Shown here piece by piece: positions 63,061 through 64,000 of a DNA stretch of 64,000 bases. Source of the stretch: Phallusia mammillata (Eukaryota > Chordata > Ascidiacea > Phlebobranchia > Ascidiidae). The notes under the pieces were generated by a model that did not search any database, had not been told where the DNA came from, and saw only the letters and a program-made list of their open reading frames with translations. Each line of letters opens with the position of its first letter. Position 1 is the stretch's first letter. The position numbers and the translations under genes were made by a program. Location: assembly GCA_003260075.1 (NCBI GenBank), contig QLIY01000368.1:62001-126000 (forward strand), in the 5' to 3' direction.

Positions 63061-63401
63061 CTGCCATCCCACTGTGAAGCTAAAAAGAGTTTGTGGCTAG
63101 GAAATACTATTTTCTCTAATTTTTTTGTTTGTTCTATGCTGGAAAAATATAAGTTTTAATGCTCATGTGATGTTTTAAATTGTGTCAAACCTGAAACAGA
63201 GTTGATCCATGAACATGAGGGTGAAACCAGAATGTGCCACTGGGATGATTTTCCTCAATGTTGTATTCATAAGACAAATCGCCACCAGGACGTGCTTCAA
63301 CCACCACATCCTCCTCCTATGGTAAATATTCATTTTTTTATGAAACCTGAAATATTTGTTATAGTCATGAACAAAACAAATAGTCCTAGTTTACTAATAT
63401 G

Positions 63402-63965
63402 TACTATCAGATTTGTATTGGGAATGTTACTCACTTAAGATAACCTCCAAAATGGCAAATGGAAGGCTGGACTGTGGCTAAATTTGAAGAAAATATTGGT
63501 GGGTTTCCTTCCCTGTGAGGGGACGCATCTTGTTTTTAGTTTGTTTTTTTTGGAAGAAGTTTGTCCATTAACTTTTGGCATGTAATCTTTGGATGAAACT
63601 TTCACAGATGGTAGATACAGTTTGATCAAATAACCCAAGTATTTTTACCGCTAGACCCCAATAGAAGATACGGCACGGGGGGGGGGGTATATACTATCAG
63701 ATTTGTATTGAGAATGTTACTCACTTAAGATAACCTCCAAAATGGCAAATGGAAGGCTGACTGTGACTAAATTTGAAGAAAATATTGGTGGGTTTTCTTC
63801 CCTGTGAGGGGACGCATCTTGTTTTTAGTTTTTTTTTTTTTTGGAAGAAGTTTGTCCATTAACTTTTGGCATATAATCTTTGGATGAAACTTTCACAGAT
63901 GGTAGATACAGTTTGATCTAATAACCCAAGTATTTTTACCGCTAGACCCCAATAGAAGATACGGC
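63402..63965. repeat. 275-bp direct duplication split by an 11-G tract
   Basis: 63402-63676 and 63691-63965 both run from TACTATCAGATTTGTATTG to AGAAGATACGGCAC with few differences, separated by G11 (63677-63687). It is the largest case of the duplication/G-tract pattern, in the intron upstream of exon 4 of the second oxidase copy. Confidence 0.85.
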
Positions 63966-64000
63966 ACTTGTTTGTGCATTACTTGGTTGATGTTTTTGCA

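Larger units (their letters stand above)
59161..63316 (-). pseudogene. Second tandem multicopper oxidase copy, damaged, 5' end outside window
   Basis: Exons matching 4-14 of the complete copy are present in order: 63316-63191, 63079-62839, 62766-62623, 62373-62172, 61825-61556, 61196-61100, 60803-60692, 60551-60403, 60058-59953, 59481-59292, 59188-59161. Exons 1-3 should lie beyond 64000. Damage seen: in-frame TGA plus frameshift in exon 8 (61775-61777); TAA in exon 10 (60792-60794); TAA in exon 13 (59324-59326); the acceptor AG of exon 9 changed to AA; the exon 6 donor changed from GT to GC; 54 bases of exon 5 replaced by 89 Gs. The copper motifs HPHVHG, HPMHLH and HCHLLNHEDRGM survive. This suggests a young pseudogene. 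Some lesions may be assembly errors, given the artefacts in the same stretch, so a functional gene is not fully excluded. Confidence 0.78.

Overview
The window is eukaryotic. The genes are split into many short GT-AG exons, the DNA is AT-rich, and the families present are animal ones: a glycogen-targeting PP1 subunit with a CBM21 domain, a kinesin-3 of the KIF28/KLP-6 type, and laccase-like multicopper oxidases. The compact introns, small non-autonomous DNA transposons and gene set suggest an invertebrate deuterostome. An ascidian such as Ciona is my best guess, but this is inferred from general character and not proven. All three confident genes lie on the minus strand. I rebuilt each by hand from splice sites and reading phase, and each gives one continuous open frame.

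Layout. (1) 867-4394: PPP1R3-like gene, 5 exons, 393 aa. (2) 4395-20742: mostly gene-free, with one complete and one broken hAT-type MITE. (3) 20743-37355: KIF28/KLP-6-like kinesin, 28 coding exons, 1139 aa, with motor, FHA and KIF1-type middle domains. Its tail carries five RRxS motifs and it ends in the CAAX box CVIM. There are two alternative first exons. (4) 37356-45719: no recognisable gene. One orphan first exon lies at 43085-43254, and the left edge of a segmental duplication begins near 44900. (5) 45720-52683: complete multicopper oxidase, 14 exons, 678 aa. (6) 52684-59160: region dense in hAT-type elements, one nested inside another, most with intact 8-bp target-site duplications. (7) 59161 to the right edge: a second, tandem copy of the oxidase that carries in-frame stops and damaged splice sites, so it is probably a pseudogene. 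Its first exons lie beyond the window.

Two signals cut across the whole window. The palindrome TGACGTCA (the CRE/ATF consensus) occurs about 30 times where fewer than one is expected, including several copies inside one kinesin coding exon. Nine pure-G tracts of 10-97 bases, always G on the plus strand, sit between near-identical direct duplications or replace part of an exon. They look like assembly artefacts, and they inflate or damage local features, especially in the second oxidase copy.

The genes do not form an evident pathway. They are neighbours on one strand: glycogen metabolism (PP1 targeting), microtubule transport, and extracellular or membrane copper oxidase chemistry.
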